Source of the DNA: Oegoconia quadripuncta
Taxonomy: Eukaryota; Arthropoda; Insecta; Lepidoptera; Autostichidae
NCBI GenBank assembly: GCA_949316235.1
Contig: OX438744.1
Span: 24,787,578-24,851,577, forward strand
Direction: 5' to 3'
DNA: 64,000 bases
Part shown: positions 21,325 to 33,157 of the stretch, in pieces
Layout of the letters: the number at the start of each line of letters is the position of its first letter
How positions within the stretch are numbered: the stretch's first letter is position 1
Program-made: the position numbers and the translations under genes
Notes under the pieces: generated by a model
The model's input: the letters and a program-made list of their open reading frames with translations, nothing else
The model's database searches: none
Told to the model about the DNA's origin: nothing

Positions 21325-21652
21325 CCGCCTCCGTGGCTCAATGTAAACAACATTGGATTTACGATTCGGAGGTCGCGGGTTCGATCCCCAGCGGGGTAAA
21401 TGTTTAAGTGCTCGGTTTGGTTGGTGGTAGGGCATTTTAAATGTCCGCCTGGATAGCTACCACCATCTTATCTAAATCTGCCGCCAAACAGCAATGTTAA
21501 TAGCATTGTTGTGTTCCGGTTGTCAGAGATAAGATAGCAGTCTTCCAAATGTGTTGGGGTTTCCGGGTCGGTACGCTACCACCTTAGACATCATCTTAAC
21601 TTAACAGCAGGTGTGATCGAGGTCAAGTACCAACCCGCTATGCATAAAAAAT
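21325..21652 (+). mobile_element. SINE A, full length
   Basis: CCGCCTCCGTGGCTCAATGT head, GGTTCGATCCCCAGCGG B-box region, tail TATGCATAAAAAA. Joined to fragments of SINEs C and D on its left. Confidence 0.75.
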
Positions 21653-22396
21653 AGTCGCGTTTTACGACACCCACGGGAAGTTACGGGTTGATATTCTAAT
21701 AAACCACACATATAATATTAAAAAATAATATTAAAAAATAATAGTAAGTAGATCTGAATGGTAAGGTGATGCTATATATTGTTCAATAGCACAAATATTT
21801 TTTTAGTTAATTTTTATAAGAAATGTCCGACCCATTTCACACAGCGGATTCAATTTCATTATTCAGCGAAATATGAAACTATATTTGAACATAAAACTCT
21901 TTACTTATTTATAAGTGTATAAATTGTTCCAAGAAATAGCAGAAATAGTACCTAGATATAAATTATTGTTATATTCATCTATCATAGTTGTCACTAATAA
22001 ATGTTATAATTTGTATTATGTGGTATTTATTTTTAAAGCTGTTAAAATACTCTTATGTACAGTAGGCATCAAAAGTGCATATCCAGTGGTGCTATCGCTT
22101 GATCTAGTGTTGGAATATGTACCATTATGAAGGTGTATCTACGTAATAAACTCGCCAATTGTGTGCCGGACTCGCGCACGGAGGGCTCCGTAACATATTC
22201 CTTTGATTAATCAGTCAGAACCAATTTCACTTTTCGTTCTAATGTGTCGTAATTCGACGGCTGTATACAATCTGTCAGTTAATTATAATGATTAATCTTC
22301 GGTCAAATTTCTGGGATCATGTAAGGGTTACTTACATACTCCTACTTCTATTTATACATACTTATCTATAACTATTTCTTTAATTGTTAGTATCGT

Positions 22397-22456
22397 GCAC
22401 CCTACCTGTTTTTCTATCTACAAATTTCACATAGCTGTGGGTTGTCTGGAAGAGTT
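22397..22456 (+). mobile_element. RTE-type LINE 3' tail, left half
   Basis: CACCCTACCTGTTTTTCTA to GTCTGGAAGAG, identical in layout to 30226-30285; resumes at 23864 after about 1.4 kb of other elements. Confidence 0.6.
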
Positions 22457-22540
22457 TGGTATTTAAAGTTTGGTATTATATGGTAAGAATTTGCCATGAG
22501 ACCAAGATTTTTAATTTGCTCCACTGATAATTAAATATAT

Positions 22541-23579
22541 ACGTCGTCCCACGGCTATGCCACATGGAGGGAAAGTACCTTGAATTTTGTAGATGGAACA
22601 TTTTACTGAAAGAAGACATTATTTTAATTTAAAAACAATTTAAACTGCATTCATAGATTTTTAAATAAGTACATGGTTGAACCGGGAATCGAACCCTTTA
22701 TTTATAAAAAAAAAATACCATGTAGCTTTATCATACCGATCGAAAGGCTTCATCATAAGGATTATTTTTTGCTAAATAACATAGTGTCCGAAATAAAAGG
22801 AAGACCATGAATTTTAACATTAGATGTGCAATTGTGTTCAGAAAAATGAAAAGCTGACATTGCCGTAAGGACATACAACTGACATTATCATTACTAATAC
22901 TAATTACCCACTCGAGAAGTATGCATCATTTCCCTATTATAATTTAAGTTCATGATAAAATGATAAAGAGATACGTAATTAGTAAGTAGGTACCTGGTTG
23001 TATGCCGTATCCTGAATCTGCCGAAAGACGCGTAAATGATTTTCTCCATCGCAATGCGGCTGGCTGATTAGATTTTTTTTTATGGGGTTATGTAAAAAAT
23101 TTAGTTTACAAGAACGTCACAGTATCAAAGTGTCCACGAGCTACAAACAGAACTTCGACGTATTATTCTAAATATCCACCACAACATGATCAAAAAATCG
23201 ACAGGGAGCGAAATAATCAAAAGAGTGCGACTTTGTATTGAACAGGGAGGGGCTCATTTTGAGCATTTGATAAATTGATTAATTTTGTATTAAAAATGTT
23301 AAAATTCATGGTCTTCCTTTTATTTCTGACACTATGTTATTTAGCAAAAAATAATCCTTATGATGAAGCCTTTCGATCGGTATGATAAAGCTACATGGTA
23401 ATTTTTTTTTTATAAATAAAGGGTTCGATTCCCGGTTCAACCATGTACTTATTTAAAAATCTATGAATGCAGTTTAAATGGTTTTTTAAATTAAAATAAT
23501 GTCTTCTTTCAGTAAAATGTTCCATCTACAAAATTCAAGGTACTTTCCCTCCATGTGGCATAGCCGTGGGACGCCCTGT
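22541..23579 (+). mobile_element. Mariner-like transposon remnant with about 285-bp inverted repeats
   Basis: 22541-22824 is the near-perfect reverse complement of 23296-23579; the right end reads outward as ACAGGGCGTCCCACGG and is flanked by TA. The middle keeps the C-terminus of a transposase. ACAGGG... ends and TA targets are typical of Tc1/mariner relatives. Confidence 0.8.
23062..23278 (+). pseudogene. Mariner/Tc1-like transposase C-terminal remnant
   Basis: DFFLWGYVKNLVYKN, the motif around the third catalytic Asp of mariner relatives, is followed after a frameshift by ELQTELRRIILNIHHNM and CIEQGGAHFEHLIN-stop, the standard C-terminus. The first two catalytic residues are missing. Confidence 0.75.
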
Positions 23580-23586
23580 ATATATA

Positions 23587-23851
23587 TAAATATAAATAAA
23601 TATCCTTAGACATACACACAGGGCGATCTAGTTCCACAGTAAGCAACTATAGGCTTGTGTTGTGGATACCAGATGGTTGATATAGTACATATTATACATT
23701 TTTTTTTTTGTAAATAAATACTTATTATAAATGAAAACATCCATAACTCGGGTACAAATGTCCGTATTCATCACACAAACATATGCCCGCTAGGGGCATA
23801 CCTTTTGGTGTGTTGGCCAGAGTTGCTAACCACTACACCAAACAGGTCGTC
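23587..23851 (-). mobile_element. SINE B, full length
   Basis: Tail AAATAAATATCCTTAGACAT; head, inverted, GACGACCTGTTTGGTGTAGT. Abuts the mariner-like element. Confidence 0.7.
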
Positions 23852-23863
23852 AAAAGAGATAGC

Positions 23864-23947
23864 TAGTGATAAGACTGCTTGATTGTGTTCTATTGTTATC
23901 ATCAAAAATTATTGTAAATTATTTTGCGCAATAAAGAGTATTCGTAT
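23864..23947 (+). mobile_element. RTE-type LINE 3' tail, right half
   Basis: GAGATAGCTAGTGATAAGAC to GCAATAAAGAGTATTCG, continuing the fragment at 22397-22456. Confidence 0.6.
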
Positions 23948-24394
23948 TGTATTGGTTACGTTCACTTTTCCAAAATGGCAACTTCGTCTACGATTTGATG
24001 GTATTGGAACCAGGCGACCTTTTCCATGAAGTGACATGTGGTCGGCAGTTATAAAATAATTGCGGTTGGCTGTACATCCTGCGTACAGGCAGCCGGCTCA
24101 GGGGTCAATAAAGTGCCGATAACGATGTACGGCCGGTTACTAAATTGTTTTCTTATTATTGGACTGAACAGTCCAGGAGAAAATGTTTGGACCACAAAAT
24201 TGTTCGCATCTTCCAGTCGTACAGCAGCATTTTGACAGATGCGTGCGATATTATAACCTGTGATATACTATAAGAACAAGAGCATAGCTCTTAAATTGAA
24301 GAAGATATAGGTACTATATCGCGTGTGGTCATGCTACCCATACTGGTGTACGCCAATCCCTCTATGACCCCAGGTTCAATGGTTGCAGTCATTG
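23948..24394. other. Intergenic, nothing recognised
   Basis: The short open frame at 24038-24235 has no family signature. Other quiet stretches are 21653-22396, 25241-25616, 26343-26807 and 27011-27625; the last includes the Prcp promoter. Confidence 0.4.
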
Positions 24395-24625
24395 GAGTCA
24401 TTTTCATCAACAGCCAGTAAATATTCCGCTGCAGAGATATAGGCCTTCCTTAGTATATTGAGGGAGTATGGGCCATAGTCCACCACGCTGGCTCAATGCG
24501 GGTTGGGGACTTCACATGCCTTAGAGTTTTTATTTCTCAGCCATGCAGGTTTTCTCACGATGTTTTCCTTCACCAATTTAGGCGGTCCGGGTTCGATTGC
24601 CATGCAGGTCATGTACCAATGAGAA
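24395..24625 (-). mobile_element. SINE D, rearranged
   Basis: Minus body to about 24573 (TCACGATGTTTTCCTTCACC), then a plus segment with GGTCCGGGTTCGATTGCC. Confidence 0.6.
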
Positions 24626-24693
24626 AATTGTTCGCATCTTTCAGACATAAATTTATGGACCAATCTGCGTATATCCCATGATAGAATATGGGG

Positions 24694-25010
24694 TCATCAT
24701 CATCATCAGTCCATAAACGTCCCACTGCAGGTATATAGGCCTTCCGTCGTATATGCGGGAGTATGGCCCATAGTCCACCACGCTGACCCAATGCGGGTTG
24801 GGGACTTCATATGGCTTGGATTTTTAATTCTCAGGCATGCACGGTTTCCTCACGATGTTTTCCTTCGCCGTGTAAGAGCAGTCGGATAAATGCACTTAAG
24901 TAATTAAATAAAATTTAAAAACTCATTGGTGCATGACCTGCCTGCGAATCGAACCCGGATCTCCCAAATTGAGAGACCGCGTCTTAACCGCTGAGCCAAA
25001 GACACTCCGA
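24694..25010 (-). mobile_element. SINE D, full length
   Basis: Minus reading starts with head TTTGGCTCAGCGGTTAAGAC and GGGTTCGATTCGCAGGCAGG, and ends GGACTGATGATGATGATGA. Confidence 0.75.
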
Positions 25011-25030
25011 TCGACTATAGAGACTTATCT

Positions 25031-25240
25031 TCTTTTTTTTCGCGGGGCAATGCTTTTGTAGTAGGGAGGACCTGGGAACGCATAGGCGGCTCCAGCCCCC
25101 CGCCTCCGCTCACAAAGGTAGGCCCATTCCCGGAGGGCGTCTAGCGCACCCTCCGTAGGGGGCGCTGTCGTGCCTCACACCTCGATCAGCGAGCGGTATG
25201 AAGCGCGGCAGGGCCCGATGCGACGACACCCCCCCGGTAT
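25031..25240. repeat. GC-rich retroelement-like fragment
   Basis: Shares TTTTTTTTCGCGGGG-type start, GTAGGGAGGACCTGGGAACG and the CGACACCCCCCCGGT end with 20165-20570. Confidence 0.5.
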
Positions 25241-25616
25241 AGAGACTTATCTAACATCGTGACTTGATTATTAAAATACCAATACATTTTAGTTGTGTGA
25301 GGGATATAGATACTAATAATAGTACAAAAGCATTTCCTTTCGTGATGATAACAATTACTTCAATTCCGATGTAACGGAATTAGATAAGGACTTACTTTTA
25401 TAGTTGCAATACCAATACCCCTCAATATGCAGCAAGGCTTTGCATCTTGTACGGCTTTTATTGTGTTTTCGATAGTATGACCGATTGCTCGCTCGCACCC
25501 GAAACCACATGGCGATACAGTTCATTACAATTGAAGTGAGACCAAAGTAAGACTCTAACTGAATTTGGCACTTAGCAATACTGTTCATTACAATTGCTAG
25601 TCTCAAAACAAACACT

Positions 25617-25832
25617 ACACTCGCACTAAGCGGTTCTACTCTTCATTCATAATGCGAACAGCCATGGAACTCCCTTACGGCGTCAGTTTTTCCTGAATCC
25701 TACAACCTTGGGATCTTCAAGAGCGGGGTGAATAGGCATCTAATAAGATCGCATGCTTTATCTTCGGTCACATATTCATTTTCGATCAACTGAGATTGTC
25801 AAACGCGTATCCAGTAGATAATAAAAAAAATA
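25617..25832 (+). mobile_element. LINE C-terminus (NIPNIRT type), short copy
   Basis: Begins TTCGCACTAAGCGGTTCTAC and ends AATAAAAAAAATAA; matches the last 220 bp of 12993-13293. Confidence 0.65.
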
Positions 25833-26162
25833 ACTTGCTCTTAAGTTCTGATTAACAGCATATTGGCATTCGTTTTCTAGATAGAGAGTGATGCATGTGG
25901 ACGCGAGTGAGGAGCGGTACTTACTGGCAAGTGAGGTTCAATCCGAGTCATAAATTAGATAATAGGGAAGCAGACACATACAGAAGCCACTCGACCCATT
26001 GATATTGAACTTCGAAAATGTCGGATTTCCAACTTGATGGTACCTATTCCATTCCCAAAATATCGGCTCCATTTTTAGGGTTCCCTACATCACAAGGAAA
26101 AAAAGGAACGCTTCTTAAACCTCACTTCTCCGTCTCCGTCTGTTTGTCAAGACCCTTTTTTC

Positions 26163-26342
26163 AAGACAGCTGGAATACAACAATACAAACATTGCTGCTT
26201 GGCGATAGCGAAGATGATGGTAGCTGGCCAGGCGAACATTTAACAGTAACTAAATCGAATACTAAACATGTACCACGGTGGGCATCGAAACCGCGACGTT
26301 CGCTTTGTAAGCTTTGTCGTTTACATTGAGCTGCGCAGGCGC
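26163..26342 (-). mobile_element. Divergent SINE A fragment
   Basis: ACATTGCTGCTTGGCGATAG, then a decayed head GAGCTGCGCAGGCGC. Confidence 0.55.
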
Positions 26343-26807
26343 TTCAACGTAATAGCACAGAATAGGTAATAGGCACTATGACGCGTACTGATGTTATAGT
26401 GTAGTTGCTAAACGATTTCAGATAGTGTATCAATCGTATTAGGATATTACGCAAGCAAATAGTAAATAAGCGTTTGTGTTCTATCCTCAACATGAAAGAT
26501 ACACTGAGGTGTTGGGACTTGGCGAGAGGAATTAAACCAACATTATCTTACGACAAATGTATTTTAACTGCCCATCAAGGCTTCTACTTAGAGCTACGTA
26601 CATGACGGTAGGGAGGGTGACACACACACTACATCACATTCCGTCATTACATACAGGTACTAAGTATAACAAGTACTAGAAAGATTATAGTGATTTGTAA
26701 GGTCACTATTAAAAAGAGCGGTATATTCTAATAGAATAGGAATTCCGAAAAATTGGAATTGCAACAAAATATTTCATTGCACCGTAAAAAAATGGCGACA
26801 TTTGAAA

Positions 26808-27010
26808 TGACGGACTTCACATGCCTTAGAGTTTTTATTTCTCAGCCATGCAGGTGTTCTCACGATGTTTTCCTTCACCGATTGGTTCGATTCCCAGGCA
26901 GGCTATGTACCAATGACTTTTTGAATTTCATTACTTATGTGCATTTATCCGAACTGCTCTTGAACGGTGAAGGAAGAATCGTGAGGAAACCTGCATGCCT
27001 GAGAAATATG
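26808..27010. mobile_element. SINE D, inverted chimera
   Basis: Minus part 26808-26880 joined to plus part 26881-27010 at the same breakpoint region as 24395-24625. Confidence 0.65.
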
Positions 27011-27625
27011 ACTTTATGCTACTACTGTTAATATTAAAATCAATCCAGACACACAAAAAATACAGTCGAATTGAGAACTTCGTCCTTTTTTCTAGACAGT
27101 TAAAAATATGTAGCCAATACTCGAAAGCAGCTTATAGCTATATCGCATTGTTTGTAAACGCAGATTATTTCGTTTATTGCCCGTGATCCGATCGCCGAGT
27201 TCTACTGAGCGATCCATGGGTATTTTTTTTTGCCTGTGGTTCATCGGACCATCATTATAAAAATTTAAAATTGTATTGGTACTGGATCTACTGGAACCAA
27301 GTACCACGGAGTACCAAGATAAATATTTTTACCCAATATATATAGATAAAAATAACAATGTTTAGAAAGAAAAAGCTACCTACTTAATTATATGAATAAA
27401 ACGGCTCGACGGATTTGGTTGAAATTAAGTTGGTAGACAGATTGAAATCTGGATTAACATATAAGAAATTTTTTTTGATCCTATCGCCCTATCGGGCTTC
27501 CTATCAAAATGTAAAACAACCCTAACACATCTGTCGTTGCCTGTACACAACGTTACATAAACTGAGCCAACGTTTGCCTCCGGAGTCATTATCACAACGT
27601 AATACAAACTCAACGGACAACAGAC

Positions 27626-27823
27626 ATGATTCTAACCTGCGCCATAGTGTTGTTTGTGTCAGGTGTAGTGAATTGTGAATATAAATATGAAACAAAGTGG
27701 TATAAGGTACCCCTGGACCATTTTGGGTACCAGAGGAATGAGACATTTCAAATTAAGTATTTAGTGAACGACGAGTATTGGGACAAGGGGAGTGGACCTA
27801 TCTTCTTTTATACGGGAAATGAG
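27626..27823 (+). CDS. Prcp: Prcp exon 1 (start, signal peptide)
   Basis: 66 codons in phase 0: signal peptide [17 protein letters not shown], then [13 protein letters not shown] and [10 protein letters not shown]. Donor GTGAGA. Confidence 0.95.
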
Positions 27824-30800
27824 GTGAGAAAAAATCATCATTAGTCCGTAAACATCCCACTGCAGGGATATAGCCCTTCCCTTATACTGAGGGAGTATGG
27901 GGCCATAGTCCGCCACGCTGGCCCAATGCGGGTTGAGGACTTTTTTTTTATGCACAACGGGTTGGTACTTGACCTCAATCAATCACACCTGATGTTAAAT
28001 GAAGATGAGATCGAAGGGAAGCGTACTGACCCGGAAACCCCAACACAGTTGGGGGACTGGCTATCTTATCTCTGACAACCGGAACACAACAATGCTATTA
28101 ACATTGCTGCTTGGCGGCAGATTTAGATAAGATGGTGGTAGCTAGCCAGGCGGACATCTAAAATGCCCTACCACCAACCGAACCGAGTACTTAAACATGT
28201 ACCCCGCTGGGGATCGAACCCGCGACCTCCGAATCGTAAATCCAATGTTGTTTACATTGAGCCTTTGAGCCATTGAGCATTGTTTACATTGTTTACAAAA
28301 CGGCGGCTTCACATGCCTTAGAATTTTTATTTCTCAGGCATGCAGGTTTCCTCACGATGTTTTCCTTCACCGTTCAAGAGCAGTCGGATAAATGAACTTA
28401 AGTAATAAAATTAAATTTCAAAACTCATTGGTACATGGCCTGCCTAGTAGTCGAACCAGGACCTCCCAAATTGGGAGACTGTGAACTCTGAACAGCTTCA
28501 CATGTCCCCACTGTTGGGGCACAGATTTCACATTGAAATAGGGTATGGGCCATAATGATTGGTGGAGGTCTATCAGCTATCCCACCTCCCCACTCCTGCA
28601 ACTGTAACTCCTATAACGTTAGATCAACAGTGGTACACGACACGGTGCCTACTGAGTAGAGAAAGTCTACAAGAGAGAGGAAACCTTTTTTCCTACTGAC
28701 ACGCACACTGGCCCAAGCTAGCAATAGGATCACGTAGGGCAATGCCTACCTTCAGTATATTCACCAGTGGACGTCCTGTGCCTGATAGTAATTGATAATA
28801 TAAATAAATAATGTAAATAAAGTAATTAATCTAAGGTGTCTACGCTAGTGCTTTTTTTAAATTTACTACACACACACATGCATACATTCTGTGCAGGTAC
28901 ACTGTTGGGCACACACACATTCACGCATCCAATTAAACTTCCTCACGCATGACGTATGAGTCTTGTATTGGCCGGTAGGTACACCCTACTCGCTATACAC
29001 TGTCCGCCATTGCATACCTTTCAATATACCCCTATACAAGAGCTCTGTACTTATTTTAAGCAAATTAATCAATATAAAGATCTAGCTAAATTCCAGAGCG
29101 TCTTTATTTAATCTTTGTATCTATACGATACATAAGGAAATAAGCCCTATTATTATTTCTAGTAGATTTAAATTGCCATTCAACAAATGATATCATGTAA
29201 CTTACGTTGAAATATATGCTTGAAGTTTGAAGTACCTATGTAAAGATTTATGGATGAAATACCAACACTACTTACGTCATTTTGGGGTGTATTTTTTCAA
29301 AGTGATACCGAGGTACTTGAACGAATGTGCTATTTGCAGTATGATACACAACACAGGGGTGTAGGTACCTCATTGAGGTACAATGCGACTCCTGCGAGGG
29401 ATAGAAACAACCTTTCAAATAAATCATCAAGGGGACAAAAGGTTATGATTAAAATTATGCTCGTTCATTATATTACCTATGAAATTGGCGTTTTGTATGT
29501 ATTCTTCATTAAGACTGTTTTCTCCATACAAACACTTTTGATTTTTTTTTGGGAACGGCAAATCCGAATTTAGCTAAACTTTGTGTGTATTATCGGATAA
29601 CATTAAGTTAAGTATAGGCAGCGTTAATTTTTAAATGTAACCGCTTTATAAAAGTTTCAGCGAATCTAAGAAATGATTATGCGAAGCACATGAAAAGAGC
29701 TCTGTTCAAATTTTTTTTTATTATGTGATTTAGCCCTGAAATTAAAAAATATTTCATGTGAAACATTGAAATAATATTCCATTTTCCAAATAAGAAACAA
29801 ATTTGGATATAGCTTTGAAAATCGCAGGAATTGGTACATATGATTAACGAAGAAAAAAAAACTTCAATTTCATAGGTAAAAACCCAATATAACCCTTTAA
29901 AGATGATGAATAGGTATAAATCACATGTCATAATACCGGGTGAATTTGAATTCGTGTAATTCCCATTAGCTGGTGATTCCACTCCTGATTACGAACAACT
30001 TTTCACTAGGAACCATAGCCAAATTCAGCCGAAAATTGTTGGACTTCCATACTAAAGATAGAGAGAAAGATAAAGAGAAAAGAAGCCTCGTGAACATTAG
30101 TTGACTATCTATAAGTGTTTCTAGTGATTGTGTTTTATACTATATATTAAGTATTTATATATATTTATTAATTTATTTATATAATTAAGTCAATTAATAT
30201 GATATTATTATTATATTTATGCATGCACCCTACCTGTTTTTCTACCTACAAATGTCCCATAGCTGTGGGTTGTCTGGAAGAGATCGCTTTTAGTGATAAG
30301 ACCGCCTAATTGTGTTCTATTGTTATCATCAAAAATTATTGTAAATTATTTTGCGCAATAAAGAGTATTTGTATTGTATTGTATTGTATTGTAAAGAGGT
30401 GATTTCAGAATGGTTTACTTTGTATGGGTAAGCGAAAATTGTTTGATCGAATTCGGCTATGGCTCCTAGTGGAAAGTTGTTCGTAATCATGAGTGGAATC
30501 ACCAGTGAAGAGGAATTAAATTTCACCCTGTATATATATAAGACGTGTGTTGGAAATAGTAGAAAACCACGGCTAACTACTAGGGAGTTTATGACTAATT
30601 GCTTCTTTTTTAAACAACTTCAAAAAAGGAGGAGGTTCTGTATTCGGGGCGTATTTTTTTATTTTTAAATTAAAATGTAGTAGTTTTTGGAATTATACTG
30701 AACGTTCATAGTGGGATATCTATCTACTCTACTATCTCTGTACTATATTATACAGTAGAGTTGGCAACCCTAGTTGGTTGGTACCTACTTATCCCACTCG

Positions 30801-33122
30801 TTTAAGTGGAACCTCGGATGAAGTGTGTGTCGTTGATTTATTTGTTGATCTACGAGAATCAATGCGCATTGCGCATGCGCACACAGAAACAAGACAACGT
30901 TCAAGGGAATTTAATCATATCAATAAATGATTTATTGCATCATATGATTACATAATAGCATTGTTGTGTTCCGATTGTCACAGATAAGATAGCCAGTCCC
31001 CCAAATATGAGGGGTACGCTACCACCTTCGGCCTCATCTTCACTTAACATCAGGTGTGATTGAGGTCAAGTGCTAACTCGTTGTGTATAAAAAATAAACA
31101 TAAGATGTCCAAATATAAATTCACTCACATAATTACCTGCTGATATTTGAAATTATTCACCTTTTACTTTGCACTATCCAACTACTTATTAAAAAGCTTA
31201 TTTAATTGAGGTTGTCTGGAAGAAATCGCTATCAGCGATAACGCCGCCTTTGTACACTTCATCATTTATGTTAAATGTTTTTTGTATTTTATTTTTGTGT
31301 GCAATAAAGAATTTCATAATAACCTTGTGGCACTGCAATACAATAAGTGGTTAACTGCATTTAAATATATCCCTACGTTTTGGGAATAATGCTCACCCAT
31401 CAGAAAAACTTTCTATGCCACACTTTCAGGTCAGTTGGAAGTTCAGAATTGGAAGTTTTAGATAGTTTAATGTTATCACCGATTCATGCCTTTCACATTT
31501 CTGGATGACCATGGAGAGAAGACATTTAGCTCCGATACAAATAGCATATTTTTACTATGACAACATTATGAACTATAGTATGTCTGATCAGAAATGTAGC
31601 CTTGCCCGAGGCCGGGGCATTTATTGCTTAACCGCCACCTAACTTTTGACCGCGTTCAACGTCGCGCAGTCCGAATTGTCGGCCAACAGAGTCTCACTGA
31701 CCGACTGGATCCCCTGGCGTTGCGAAGAGACGTCGCGTCCCTCTGCATTCTCTATCGCATATTTCATGGGGAGTGTTCTGAAGAACTGTTCGAACTAATA
31801 CCCGCTGCTCAATTTAACCGATACACTTCTCGGAGAAAATTAAATTTCCATCCACATCACCTGGATGAGTGGAAGTCTACCACTGTACGTTTCTCAAGAA
31901 ACTTCTTACCACGTACGACCACCCTGTGGAACGGACTTCCGGCAGCGGTATTCCCGAACGAGTACGACATTGGAACCTTCAAGAAACGAGCCTACACCTT
32001 CCTCAAAGGCCGGCAACGCATCTGTGACCCTTTTGGTGTTGCGGGTGTCCATGGGCGGCGGTGATTGCTTTCCATCAGGTGACCCGCATGCTCGTTTGCC
32101 GCCCTCTCATATAAAAAAAAAACTTTACCTAAGGTTTTTTACTTTTTTATTTTTAGACAAATTTAGAGGCAACGAAAAATAGATTGTATATGAGTTTTTT
32201 TCGAAATTTTCTAACTTTGAACTTTTGTTGCGAATTTTTTTTTTATGCGCGACAGTTCGTACTTGATCTCAATCACACCTGATGTTAAGTGAAGATGAGG
32301 CCGAAGGTGGAAGCGTCCTGACCCGGAAACCCCATCTTATTTGGGGAACTGACTATCTTATCTCTGACAACCGGAACACAATGCTATTAACATTGCTGTT
32401 GGAAGATTTAGATAATATGGTGGTAGCAAGCCAGGCGGACAATTAAATGCCCTACCACCAACCAAATCGAGTACTAAACATGTACCCCGCTGTAGATCGA
32501 ACCAGCAACCTCCGATTCGTAAACCCTATGTTGTTTACATTGAGCCACGTAGCTAAATTAAAGCTAAACCAAAACCAAAAACGTTCCGTTCCAACAGTAA
32601 AACGGTTTTAAAGTAGCGCGATTGGTCCCTAGGAGTAGGTAACCAAAATTGCTACGTGCGTCTTATCTACAATAATGTCTTTGTACGGTTCCAGGGTCAA
32701 ATCGAGTTGTTTGCTCAACACACGGGCTTCATGTGGGACATCGCTGAGCAGTTCAAAGCCAAGATTGTATTCGCTGAGCATCGGTTAGTATCATACGTTA
32801 TCAGAACAGTAATTACTCGAAACTCTACATTTCTATAATTCCGTATATGAAGTAGTATAGGCCTGACGACTTGTTTGGTGTAGTGGTTAGCAACTCTGAC
32901 CGCTATACCAAAAGGTTGCGGGTTCGAATCCCGCTAGGGGCATATGTTTGTGTGATGAATACGGACATGTGTACCTGAGTTATGGATATTTTTCATTTAT
33001 GATAAGTATTTATTTACAAAAAAAAATGTATTTATGTAGTATATCAACCATCTAGTATTCACAACATAAGCCTAATTGCTTAAAGTGGAACTAGATGGCG
33101 CTGTGTGTATGTATAAGGATAT

Positions 33123-33157
<35 letters not shown>

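Noticed and set aside
24038..24235. 65-codon frame
   Set aside because: No domain or conserved composition; expected by chance in intergenic DNA.
32864..32945. tRNA gene
   Set aside because: The tRNA-like box sequences recur at 6327, 23851, 37293 and 54681 with the same body and tail, so they are SINE heads.
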